Shown here: piece by piece, positions 22,915 through 33,843 of the stretch
Position numbering within the stretch: position 1 is the first letter of the stretch
How the letters are laid out: every line of letters begins with the position of its first letter
NCBI GenBank assembly: GCA_016800925.1
Contig: JABCPU010000190.1
Span: 61,352 to 125,351, forward strand
DNA length: 64,000 nucleotides
DNA from: Suillus spraguei
Taxonomy: Eukaryota; Basidiomycota; Agaricomycetes; Boletales; Suillaceae
Reading direction: 5' to 3'
The notes under the pieces: generated by a model
What the model was told of the DNA's origin: nothing
What the model saw: the letters and a program-made list of their open reading frames with translations, nothing else
Database searches by the model: none
Program-made: the position numbers and the translations under genes

Positions 22915-23458
22915 TGGGGGTGATATGTTATCATCTCCTATCGATGACTCTGCGCAAGGTTTAAGCGGAGTTTGAATTTTGCTTGTGCGTGCGTCTAACC
23001 CTAACCCCAAAATTGGGACTTCGATAATTCAAAGCAATCGAAGCGCTAAGTATTTCGAACGGAGTTTAAATTTGGCTTTTCAAGCGGATTTTCAGAACGT
23101 TTCAAAGCATCTTTCAGAGCGTTTCAGAACCGTTTCAGAACCGTTCCAGAAGGTTCAGAATTTTACTTTGAATACCCTTAATTCTAATTCTCCATCATTA
23201 GTAGGGCTCCACAGGGGTAAACCTACAGGTGTCCAGAGGGTAACCCATACCCATATCCCTCAGCTACCCATACCAATACACCTATGGGTACCAAAGGGTA
23301 TGGGTCTCTACACAGGTATCCCACAGGTTGAGGGTCAAGTGGGTATACTCATACCTGCAATGCAATTTCTATGTAGGTAACAACACAAGTCAGTAGTATA
23401 AGTACCTAGTCCAATATGATACTATCCCTAGGCATTGGCATGGGTATGGTAACCCACT

Positions 23459-24367
23459 GTAGCGAACAAAGTCATGCTGACCATCAAATCCCTGTTTTCG
23501 ACAAGCGTCTTGTTACCATCTGCAGCAGCAACTGAATAATTCCCTTATAGCAAGCATATAGCCTTTTCGCTCTGCTAAGGCGGAACTGTTCTTATTCCAT
23601 GGACCCTTATCGGATCCTTGCGCCGATGCCCTCATGTCCTGTCCAATTCCGTCTAGATCCATTGGTTCATAGTTAATTTGCTTCTGCCATTACTAAACCT
23701 ATGGCAGGATTTACCTGATGTCTCAAGGGGCTGCTACACGCTGTGCACCTCTTTGCTAATACCTCGTTTATTTTCTATCTCACTACTGGACTCACCTATT
23801 TATCCCATACGCACATGAAATATGTTAAAAGGACTCACCATACATACCGTTATGGTTACTTCCTGTTACATCCCGTCTCTTTGACTTAGTATCAGAATGC
23901 TCACTAGTAGAAATCTATCTGTCTTTGAACTTCACTCTGTTCGAACACGCTCATTGATTTAACTGCCAGTAACTTAACCACTCGAAGTACCGCACTACTC
24001 TCGACTTCTCTACTCGTAACTGGACTGCAGCCAGCAATCTTGCTGGGTCACTCCTTCTTTTATCGCCTCTTTCATCACCTCCTTCGCTTGTACAGAACTG
24101 CTGTAACCGCTACCACTACTGCACCACTGGTAGTTGCAGTATATTCATTCTGCAGAAGTTTCTTTCATTGTTGCTGCTGCTAGCTAACCACTATAGTTAC
24201 CAATACTGCACGAGTACCACTGATATCACACTAGTGATGCTGACATACCGCAGCTGCCACTAACTCCAGCAACTGAAGTCTTTGTTTCTATTAATTCTTT
24301 TGTATTTCCTTCACACTAACTTAGAAGGAATTGCTTCTATTGCAGTCCTCTTGGGTTGAACATTTCA
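23459..24367 (-). mobile_element. solo LTR, family Y (diverged copy)
   Basis: The left end TGTAGCGAAC is the complement of the family Y 3' end (GTTCGTTACA at 43029). The right end ggttgaacatttca resembles the complement of the Y 5' end (TGTAAAGATACAACC), and a shared block (ctaacttag, 24318) lies at the expected distance. Length 909 bp compares with 935 and 964 bp for the other copies. No target duplication was found, so the outer edges are approximate. Confidence 0.5.
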
Positions 24368-24659
24368 CTAGCACCTTCAGTAGGATTATTGTTGCACTTA
24401 TACTTAGGCCAGCCGTAGTTTCTTTGTTTCACTGCCACAGGTCATGGATAGGGGTACCAACAGGTATGGGTGCAGGTTAGAGTGCTGGGTACCCATGACC
24501 TATGCAGGTACTGCAGAATGTGCTTACAAATATTTGGGGCAATGTGCACCACTGCTGTGGCTTCCAAACAGTAAGTGCACATCAAACTACACTCACTACT
24601 AGTATGGAAAGCCAGACCACCATGCTCTACTTCCAAGGCTTCCACTTCTCAGAACCTTC

Positions 24660-25560
24660 CTGCACTCTTTTGGACTTGTCTGAACTCACCTGCATTCATT
24701 TATGCTTCCTTGTGTTCATTTGGATTTGCCTGCATTTGTCTGTGCTTACCTGCACTCATTTGGACTTACCTGGACTTGCCTGCATTCATTTGTGCTTGCC
24801 TGCACTCATTTGGACCTACCTAGACTTGCATGTTGCCTGCATTCATCTGCGCTTGCTGTTACAGTCGTACGTGCCCCTATTCATTCTCTCTTTGCCTCCT
24901 TACTTGTATATCATGTCACATGACTCTGACTCATATGCTCAATGCATCTGTACTATAGTTGCCTTCCTTATTTGGATATGCACTTACTTTCCCACGCCTC
25001 TCTTGGTCCGTGTGCACATATTGGTCTATTTAAGCACGTTGTACTTGTAGTAGATTCTTTACTTTAATCTTACTGGGTTTTACCTGGAACTTCCTTCGCT
25101 TAGGTCTCCAACCTAAGTCATCTTGAATCGACTCTAAGTCTAAGCACTCCTTAGCCTTAGTCTATTCTCGTAGAACCTCTTAGACTTGTCTTTGAGGCCG
25201 AACCCTTGATCGTACTTGGAACACGTTCCTTGTACTTTCACCTTGTCCTCTTCTGGACATTGTAAGAACATCCCAGCAGACCGGCTGTGTCATTTCACTG
25301 TCGCTGGTGACGCCACCCCAGTTCGTAACACTTGCCTGCACTTTCGCACTTGCCTGCATTTGTTTGTACTTGCCTGCACTCATTTGGACCTGCCTGGACT
25401 TGCATGCATTTATCTGTGCTTGCCTATGCTCATTTGGACTCACATGGACGGGCCCACCTGCACTCATTTTCACTTGCCTGAGCTTATCTGCTTGTGTCTG
25501 CTCTCACCTGTACCTCCACTCCTCTCATTCTGGTGCCTTCAGGTGTCATTCGCATATGTT
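24660..25560 (+). repeat. about 20-bp minisatellite (cttgcctgcactcatttgg units)
   Basis: Diverged units of the form acttgcctgcactcatttgg or gcttgcctgcattcatttgt are repeated more than ten times at 24660-24850 and again at 25331-25500, separated by the LTR-A insertion (24857-25330). An inverted run occurs at about 26030-26170, and a close copy of the right part appears at 63835-64000. The open frames over it (repeating LDLPALIW) are by-products of the repeat, not genes. Confidence 0.75.
24857..25330 (+). mobile_element. solo LTR, family A (chromovirus), in minisatellite
   Basis: Begins TGTTACAGTCGTACGTGCC and ends GTTCGTAACA, flanked by the perfect duplication CTTGC (24852-24856 and 25331-25335). 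The sense is opposite to the full-length element at 33335-40944. It keeps the TATA-like box (ctatttaagcac) and the downstream actttaatctt motif. Confidence 0.92.
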
Positions 25561-26400
25561 CAAGCCATGTCAGCATTTGCTGAGGTGCGCTGGGCATATG
25601 CATCAAGCACTGCCAAAAGGCTTGTACCTTGAGGGAGAAGAGGCTGATCTTGAGGATGGTTGGGATGATATTATATCAACTTGACCTATGTATCTATAGC
25701 ATATTCTATTGTCACACCTGTCAAGTACCCACATACCCACTGCATACCCACCACTACCCACCACTACCTGCCACTACCCATCATGAGACCTGTACCCGTT
25801 GGTACCCTTGGGTGTACAGGTACAGGTGCAGGTCTGACCTTCAATACCTGCAGGTTTACCCATGCTGATCCCTAACACCCCCACCCATCAAGTGCCTCAT
25901 CATTGAGGTTTATACACAAATAGTGGAGACAAAATGATCAATAAGAGCAAGAGAGAGCAGCAAGTTGAGATCAGAGAGTGAGGGGGAGTAACCAGTGAAA
26001 GCAGCAAGCAAGGCCAGACTGAGGGCAGCTGAACAATGAGTGTGAATATGGATGAATAAATGGGTGCAAACAAGCACAAATGAACAAGTATAGACAAATC
26101 CAGGAAAAATGAGTATAGAGTCTCAGACAAGTACAGACAAGCCCAAATGAGTGCAGGCAAGTCCAGACAAATGAACCTGAAAGCAAGTGAAAGAAAAATT
26201 AAAGACAAGCAGTACAAATATATAAATCAAAAACATACCTGTATTATACAAACCTCAAACTCAGTGTTGTGTTGAAGAATCGCAAGAGTACTACATCAAA
26301 GTAATTACCATATATGGAAGTGACGGGCATGGTCTCAAAACCCACCCACCAGTACCCTTACCCGTGACCCACGCGGGTTACTCATACCTGCAGAACCCTA

Positions 26401-27097
26401 GCGCCTTCTCCTTCACCCCAAATAAATTGGTTTGGACTCGGCCATTTGCTGTACAGCCTGTACTAACGCCTCGTTAATCAATAATTGATGCAATAGGTAC
26501 CGGTAGAACTTACTGCAGTTTTTTCTCTTGGAATATGTGAACCCACTGTTGTGCTATGAGACGATAAGGTAGGGAGCGGGCGCGCTAGATAACAAGGTAA
26601 ATCTCAGTCTATTGAAAAGAACTGAGATGTTTTTGCGCTTGAGCGCCTACTGTAAGGTGAGTGGAATAGCAACAAAAAAATAAAACTAATCAAACGGCAT
26701 ATTTCGTAGCGAAACGAAATCAAACGGCATATTGCACAGCGTAACGACGTCGTCACGCTGGCACACGCTATTGGCCATTCTGGCCTTGCACTCGGACCAC
26801 TCTTATCTCTTCTCGCTCGTACCTATCTCGGATCCTTCGGATTCCAACACCCACTTGTCAACACAACGCGCCAAGTACATAAATGCAAACAAGTCATGAA
26901 ATTTCTAAAAAAGTAGCGCCAACAAATGTGTGAATTTACTGATAGGCTGAAGGGTATTACTCGGGTTACTAGGGGTTGCCTCCTTGAGTTCAGCCCTTCA
27001 GGCCTCAGGGTTCAATTTACTGGCCGCCATAAGTGCTTCATGACGCCGCAGGTACAGGGTGTACTAGTACATGCCAAATCCCCCATTTCTGTCGTCC
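26401..27097. other. transition from transposon nest to host DNA; 5' region of the MFS gene
   Basis: No repeat similarity was noticed beyond 26400. A frame at 26926-27120 overlaps the MFS start in another phase and has no motif. The last few hundred bases probably include the transporter promoter, but no clear core element was recognised. Confidence 0.35.
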
Positions 27098-29108
27098 ATG
27101 TCCACACCCCTCCCAAGTGATGAAACTAAAATACAAGTTTCCGACAGTGCTTTGCAACCCGTCAAAAGCACTGGCGATCCCAATCATGCCAACAGCTTAG
27201 ACTCGTCTGATTTTCCCGAGGGTGGTGCAACAGCTTGGGGTACAGTGCTAGGAGCGTAAGTGTTTTTAAATTCTTATTGTTGCATATTCGTAATCAAACA
27301 TCGTCAAGTTTTTTAATACAATTCTGTGGTGCCGGGTAAATTGACTCAGTATTTACGGACCAAATTCGCTAATCACTTTCTAGATATTCCACCTCCTATG
27401 GCGTCTTCCAGGGTAAGGTCCGGTGAATTGTTTTACAGAACAAGTTGAACATCACGGCGATACACAGACTTTTATGCCCAAACTTATCTGACAAATTGTA
27501 CACCATCTGCAATCGCGTCAGTGAGCTCTAGACTTGAGCTGTTTCGTTACTACCAATGCTTACAATGGTACAGCTGGATAGGAAGTGTTAATGCATTATT
27601 GCTAACGTCAGTCGGTCTCGTGTCAGGAAGGTTGCTTGACCGAGGTGCATTGTATGTGTACAGGCAGTTCACGCAGTATCAGTGTTCCTGATCGTACATT
27701 CAGCTATCATGTGATGAAAATTGGCTGTCTCCTCCAGTGTCTCTTCCTCTTTATGCTGTCACTAGCGAAACCGAATGGATATTATCAAGTAGATCTGGTT
27801 TTGTCGCTGCATATCCCAATTGACAACAATATCAGATCTTCCTTTCTCAAGGTATAGGTTCCGGGGTTGCAATAGGCCTTACACATGTTCCCTCTATTGC
27901 CGTGGTATCTCATCACTTCCAGCGACGTAGACCTCTCGCGATGGGATTCGTCGTTGCAGGAGCGTCGATGGGTTCAATCTTGCAGCCGATCATGCTCAAC
28001 CACCTCATCAATGGAAGTCTTGGATTTGCAAATGGTGTCCGTGCTAGCGCTGGCATGATCAGCGGCTTACTTCTCATAGCATATCCTCTGATGCGCACAA
28101 GGCTTCCACCGAAACCCCAGGCCGTTAGCTACACTCGTATTTTACAAAACTCGTTGAGAGACTGTGCTTATGTTTGTGCGTGTTTATGGTGAGTGAGCCA
28201 ACACTTGGTGGCGTGAACTTTCAAACGGTATCCACTGCCTAGGGGGATTACTTTCGAAGTCGGATTTCTTTTCATATCATTTTATCTCCAATTAGACTCC
28301 CGCATGCACGGCCTTAGCAAGGGATTTTCGTTTTATTCGGTACGTGTCCCTGACATCAACTAAGAAGGAATTATTTAGTGCTATCTTAATAGCTTACAAT
28401 CTTCAATTCTGGTTCTCTTATTGGAAGACTTACCGTCGGTGCTGTCTCCTCCTACGTGGGCGTCCCGAATGCGATCATCGGCTGCTCGTTCATATCGTCC
28501 GCCTTAATATTTTCAATGATTGGCTTGCGCTCGGCAGCAAGCGTAGCACTGATAGGTATTAGCTATGGTTTTTTTTCTGGAGGTTGTGCGTAGACTCTTG
28601 ACCCACCTCCAACGCTCACTAAGTGTCAACTCAGGCACAGCATTAAGTTCCCCGTTGGTATCATATCTGACCCCCGAAATGTCAGATATTGGGTAATTGC
28701 TTGGCACATTGGTTTCGGTTCACGCTGACAAGTTGTTCAAGCGCTCGAACGGGAATATTGTTTGCAACATCTGGTAAGTCCGTGCATTTAAATCCAGTAA
28801 CGTTCTGACCTGCGTCCACAGGTATTGGATCACTTTTAGGTATCTGTGCTGCTGGCTTTTCTCGACCGTCACTTACCTTCAGCTTAGGTGCTCCGATTTG
28901 CGGGGCTATCCTGACCTCAGATTACATCTGGTGGAAGCCTGCTGTCTTTGCTGGGGTGAGTGGATCATATGAAGCGGTGTTTTTTTTCGGCTGACAAGCT
29001 GCCTAGGGTGTTGCGACTGCCGGAAGCATTTTACTCGCATCCATAAAGTTCATATCAAAGACCTGTCCAAAGACTGCAAGCGTCTGCACCAAGGAAACCA
29101 CTGTTTGA
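27098..29108 (+). CDS. major facilitator transporter, monocarboxylate (MCT) type
   Basis: Twelve-helix plasma-membrane permease of the fungal monocarboxylate-transporter-like MFS group; the substrate cannot be told from sequence. The ATG at 27098 starts MSTPLPSDET, and the typical entry motif DFPEGGATAWGTVLGA precedes the first helix. About ten short introns must be removed. In order: FCGAG / STSYGVFQ / FYAQTYLTN / WIGSVNALLLTSVGLVSGRL / MKIGCLLQCLFLFMLSLAKP / GSGVAIGLTHVPSIAVVSHH / FQRRRPLAMGFVVAGASMGS / NGVRASAGMISGLLLIAYPL / GSLIGRLTVGAVSSYVGVPN / GARTGILFATSG / GSLLGICAAGFSRPS / a last helix from exon 29007-29108. All segments join in frame across GT..AG introns, so the gene appears intact. 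It sits in the host island between the two transposon nests. Confidence 0.85.
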
Positions 29109-31001
29109 TCCATTGTACAAAAATCATATACATCCTTCATCCTTCCTTCAAGTATCGACATTTGTATCATCGGAGTCGATTATTGCAGCCTCCGCTCCAA
29201 CTCTCAGGCTGTAGGACATTAATTTCTGCCTGAAGTTTACTAGATAGTCCCACGAGTCCGTGTGTCCCAAGAGTCCGCGCATCGACTCTAGCACACGCAA
29301 TTCTGCACGAAATCCTTATATATGTTGCATATGTGTTTTTCCTAACATAATGCATAGTTCCATATTTTTTAAAAAGAAATTCGAAGTAGATCTCGTCCTG
29401 TGGTCAACTTATTGGTGCCGGAGGCTAGTTTTATGCATCTAAGGCTCGCTCTGAAGGTCAGATCACCACATAAAATTCTGGAATATGGTATGATTGTTAT
29501 ACATGATGAGAGAATACTAAAACAAATTTCTCCGGGGCTACATGCTTGTCAGAATCATCTGCAATAAAAGAAATATGCTCCAGACGTGACAATCTGTCCA
29601 AAGCGTTACATTGAGACTGTGTAGATCAAAACTCCGCAATGCCGAAGAGCGGCACAAAAACACCAATCTGCTGCATGGTCAAGTCCAAACAGCTGCGCCA
29701 GAACCCAACAAGGAAAAGTCCATAAGGCGTGTGCAGAGCTTTGGGAAGATCCGGTAATACATCAAACATCAGGAGAACAGTGGCTTACTATAGTATTTTT
29801 TATGGCTGTCTCCCTCGTTGATGAAAATGCTGCGCTCAGGCCAGCCGAGTCACTTCCAGAGTTGAGCGTCCCGCGATCCATAGTCGACTCGATGACTTGC
29901 AGTATTCAACGGGCTCATCCTCATCCACTACTCCCCATTCTGTTCCTGCGCTATCAATCCCCTCTCGACTGTTTATTCTGGCGTTGCACATACTTTACTT
30001 CCTCTTGGACACCCACATCACCCATTCTCTGCTCAGCATAATTTATATCATGCACCCAATAATACACACTATCATATGATTTCCCATCATTCTTTGCACA
30101 ATTATCATATACCTGCGCAAGCTCATTCATGTGCACCTCATTTTTCACCTTGGTTACTCTACTAAGTCTTTAACTCGAGATTTGGGATACAATAAACGGT
30201 CACATAATCAGTTCAATAGCATTGATTTCACATTTCTGCCACTTCATACAGATTATGTCGAGTGCCATTGCCTCTAACTATGTCCCCAACGCACAACTTC
30301 TGTACAAACGGTGCTGACACTGCGGAGTGCAAATAGGCATTGCGGCAGACGTGTGACTTGGTGTGACAAAGTGCGCGAACTCTAGGGAAAATGCACTTTC
30401 TGCGCGGTAACTCTCCGCTGGACTCAACACGTCAAGTTTCGAAAGAAAAACTAGCAGATGTTGTACCTTAGAGTTCAGTCTATCGGACCGTCAAAGAATT
30501 AAGTCTTTATGTCTATGCGTTGTGGAGTAATAGAGGTTGCGCCAAAAATGCGCGAACTCCCGTGGACATCTAGTATCACTGCTATCCATTTTGCTTCTAT
30601 ACGTAAATTTAAACACACTTGCTGTACGAGCCTAATGTAACATACCTTGGCAGGCACCGAGGTATGCATAGTCTGTTCTCATGCAAAACGGATATGTAGA
30701 AATGACAGCGCGAAATGCAACACACGGTCACGACGTTGTTGACTCTTGTTTGTGCGTCTGTACTGCGCTAAGCCACCAGCGCGTGTCAGTACAATAGTGA
30801 AATTAAATTCTCTGGCATTCAGATATGTCGCAGATCCTTTCTGCAGAACCACCCGTTCGTTTTAGTACTTACAATGAACCTTCGGACTCCACATCAGCTC
30901 AGTGACCTTGCAGACGCCCAATCTGTGCGTGCACCGTCATGAAATCGTTCCAGTAGATAAAACAATGGAAGGTCGCTTGTCATGAATAATAGGATAAGTG
31001 T
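29109..31001. other. 1.9-kb intergenic stretch, no supported gene
   Basis: Several 60-80 codon frames exist (for example 29802-30041), with no recognisable motif, intron chain or repeat. The stretch contains the 3' flanks of the convergent MFS and eIF3i genes. Nothing else was seen. Confidence 0.45.
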
Positions 31002-32286
31002 TCAATCCTCAAGCTGGAGATCCCCATACGGCTTTGCCCTGAAGTAGGACTCTTCGAAGTGATGAACACGTACAAAACCATCTTCTCCGCCAGAAGCATA
31101 GCTCATGCCAGCCGGATGAACAGCAATCCTGGCGATTGAATCACAGATGAAAAACATCGAAAAGAAATAAAACTAGAGGAACTAACGTGTTGATGGGTCC
31201 GAAATGACCCTTTACTCTGCCAACCCCCTCCTCAAAGACCTTGTGCCACAAACGGGTTTCAAATTTGCCTTGCCGCAGCGAAGTACTCGTAACCTGCATC
31301 GCTTCCTGACCACCACCTACTAGAACCTGTGCATGTATTTGTTATGAGCAAGATCTAAAAGACGGATGATCGACCTACGTATGGTTTATTGGGTACTAGG
31401 GCTGCACTGTTCAAAGGCGTCTCTGTTGTAAAGGTTTTGAGTACTCGAAGTGTTTTTGTGTCGTGTATCTAGGCCGATAGCATATTATAAACAAAACGTC
31501 CGAGGCACCGGTAACGAGAGACTCACCCGAGCAGTTTTGTCTTTGCTACTTGTTACGAAGTAGCTGCGATCGGTGGACAATTGCAAATCGGTGACGACGT
31601 CCATGTGCGCACGTTCGTTGTTGAGAACTTCTGTCCCAGTTACGACATCAAAAAGAGCGATCTTTCCGGACTCGTGACCAGTTATGATCAGGTTTGGTGT
31701 GTATGTGAATGCGCAAACGGTGGCCTTGGACCCTATGGGACTGAACATATGTTCTGGTTCTAGTGATTCTGGAGGGGCAGTGATGTATCAGGAATGATCA
31801 AGAGTAGTATTGCCATCTCACTCACGAGCCGTTCCATCTCCATCATGGTTCAGCTTGAACACTCGTATAACACATTGATGACCCATGCGTTGCTCAGTAA
31901 TGCAAACGACACGTTCGTCATCGTCACTAAATGCCACACGCTTCACGGCTGTTGGGAACTCCCAAACGTATAAACATTTGCCGTCAGATACGTTCCACAG
32001 ACGTAGTTCATTATCAGCAGATCCAGAGACAAGAAATCTTGATTGTGCTGCCAGATATCGGTCAATATCAGTAAGACCATGGCATAGAAGGAAAAAAGTT
32101 CTTACAGTCGATGTCGATTGTCCATACTGTCCCATTGTGGCCCTCGTATGTGCCTAGGCGTTCACCATTGTGTGAGAACCAAACGTTGATGATATGGTCT
32201 TTTGAGCATGAGAAAAGTAACTTAGGGACAGCGAAATTCGAAATTCGAATCATGTGACTCACCCCATCCGGGAGACGCCGGGTCAA
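31002..32286 (-). CDS. TIF34: translation initiation factor eIF3 subunit i (WD40), first exon not found
   Basis: Seven-blade WD40 protein of the eIF3 complex, acting in cytoplasmic translation initiation. Exons read minus-strand: [134 protein letters not shown], a block with KGHFGPIN, and [20 protein letters not shown] ending [10 protein letters not shown] and TGA at 31002-31004. This is close to full length at the C-terminus. The expected N-terminal strand (about 22 residues with the first GH motif) is absent: upstream of LLFS the frame gives TRRLPDG after a GTGAGT...CTAAG intron, then unrelated sequence running into the transposon nest. Either exon 1 lies elsewhere, it was lost, or this is a second truncated copy. 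Confidence 0.82.
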
Positions 32287-32660
32287 AGTGTTAGCATCAG
32301 CATTACCATTCTTGCGCTATCCTTATCTTGCACCTTCGATCCATGCGTGTCACTCACTTCTGACTTCTTGCACCATACGAACTTTACCGCACATCCTCCG
32401 GTTCATTACCTAAGCGTTTCCGTTGCGTACTTTACATTGTCGTGTTCTTGACAATCACTGAGGTGTGTATGCTCGTATCTCGCATCTTGTATCTACACTC
32501 ACTGATGCACACTTAGCTCTTCCCTAGGTACTTTGCTAATAGTATTGTTCTTGACAATCACTGAGCTCTTTGCTAGTGTATACAAAGCACGGATAACATA
32601 CAGTAAGACATATTAGTTTTAATAGTACTATCATCGTCCCCTGTATATACTTGCCTTGTA
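32287..32660. other. boundary between eIF3i and the second transposon nest
   Basis: Contains a perfect 20-bp direct repeat, tgttcttgacaatcactgag, at 32443-32462 and 32549-32568. It probably includes the 5' end of the second Harbinger element, but I could not define inverted ends or a TWA duplication. No coding frame is supported. Confidence 0.4.
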
Positions 32661-33334
32661 ATGGATCCTGTTGCCGTCGCCCAACATGCCTACAATCCCA
32701 ATCTAGAAACACATGCCCTAATACTCAAGCGCAAAGCCCGAGAGCAGGGAAAACTTCACCATCGTCGTTTCATGTTGCTTATCACTTGTATAGTGGCTCA
32801 AGTATCAGCCCTGTATTACAGTCTCCTTGAAACCCCCCGGGAAAAAATACCATACCACACCTCTGCTTTGACAGGCCATGCTTGGGTTGTGGAACTCATG
32901 ACAGGTCATCCAGACAGGATCTGGCATAATCTGGGCGTGAATTTAGAAGTGTTTGAAGAACTACTGCGAGTTCTCCAGGAGAATGGATTTGAGCAGTCTT
33001 GCAATGGTGTTTCATTAGAGGAACAATTAGCTATTTTTTTATATACCTGCGTGACCGGTCTCTCAACTTGCCATGTTGGTGAGCGTTTCCAGCGGTCCCC
33101 TCAAACAATCACAAGGTAACACAAAACTAGCTCATATAACGATACCTGTTAATTTTTTCCTCAGATATTTCAAAGCCATGCTCTTCTTTTTTTCTGATGA
33201 CCCCTTCTACTCCTCTCAGATTCAATTTTCAACTGCGGATTCCCCCATCCCTCCCTCCATCGCTAACGACCATTGCTTTCATCGGTTTGATGAGTGCATT
33301 GGCGCTGTCAATGGGACACATATTTGTGTGTTTG

Positions 33335-33810
33335 TGTTACAAACTGGGGTGGCGTCACCAGCGACAGTGAAAAGACACAGCCGGTCTGCTGGGAAGTTCC
33401 TACAATGTCCAAAAGAGGACAAGGTGAACGTACAAGGAATGCGTTCCGAGTACGATCAAAGGTTCAGCCTCGAAGATAAATCTAAGAGGTTCTACAAGAA
33501 TAGAGACTAAGGCTAAGGAGTGCTTAGACTTAGAGACGATTCAAGACGACTTAGGTTGGAGACCTAAGCGAAGGAGATTTCCAGGTAAAACCCAGTAAGA
33601 TTAAAGTAAAGAATCTACTACAAGTACACTGTGCTTAAATAGGTAGATATATGCACACAGACCAAGTAACCGTGAGAATGTAACTGCGTATCCTAATAAG
33701 GAAGGCATGTATTCGTACAGATGCGTTGAGCATATGAGTCAAGTCACGTGACATGATATACAAGTGAGGAAACCAAGGGAAAATGAATAGGGGCACATAC
33801 AACTGTAACA
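33335..33810 (-). repeat. 3' LTR of the chromovirus (family A)
   Basis: TGTTACAAACTGGGGTGGCG at the left and CAACTGTAACA at the right (plus-strand view). 476 bp. It contains a TATA-like box and the actttaatctt transcription-start motif on the minus strand. Confidence 0.95.
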
Positions 33811-33822
33811 TTACCCCCGCAT
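33811..33822 (-). promoter_or_regulatory. polypurine tract
   Basis: On the minus strand the sequence ATGCGGGGGTAA lies directly upstream of the 3' LTR (TGTTACAG...). A G-rich purine run here is the expected primer for plus-strand DNA synthesis. Confidence 0.75.
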
Positions 33823-33843
33823 TATGGTGAAAGTCACCGGCTT

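Larger units (their letters stand above)
19197..23178. mobile_element. complete PIF/Harbinger DNA transposon
   Basis: Ends are inverted: TGGGATTCAAAGTAAAA on the left, and on the right ttttactttgaataccct, whose complement is AGGGTATTCAAAGTAAAA. The flanks are TAA (19194-19196 and 23179-23181), the 3-bp TWA-type duplication typical of PIF/Harbinger. The 3982-bp element carries the two expected genes in convergent orientation: a SANT/Myb-like ORF1 (19315-21149, plus) and a DDE transposase (21357-22914, minus). Subterminal copies of TTTCAGAAC (about 23086-23150, and near 19232 in reverse) are candidate transposase-binding sites. Confidence 0.88.
23202..26400. other. degenerate repeat block with GGGTACC-rich ends, possibly an old hAT-like element
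   Basis: The left edge begins TAGGGCTCCACAGGGGTAAACC and the right edge ends with a loosely inverted counterpart (CTGCAGAACCCTA). Both sides are rich in gggtatgggtaccc-type words (23205-23460, 24440-24510, 25730-25880, 26330-26400). Similar GGGTACC-rich termini occur in several hAT lineages, but no target duplication and no transposase are visible, so the identity is uncertain. The block holds two solo LTRs (23459-24367 and 24857-25330) and a minisatellite. Confidence 0.35.

Noticed and set aside
22990..23012. Telomere
   Set aside because: Only two CTAACCC-like units, lying inside a transposon end; not a chromosome end.
24502..25050. 182-codon frame with repeating Leu/Cys/His words
   Set aside because: Covers the minisatellite and the start of an LTR; no independent coding evidence.
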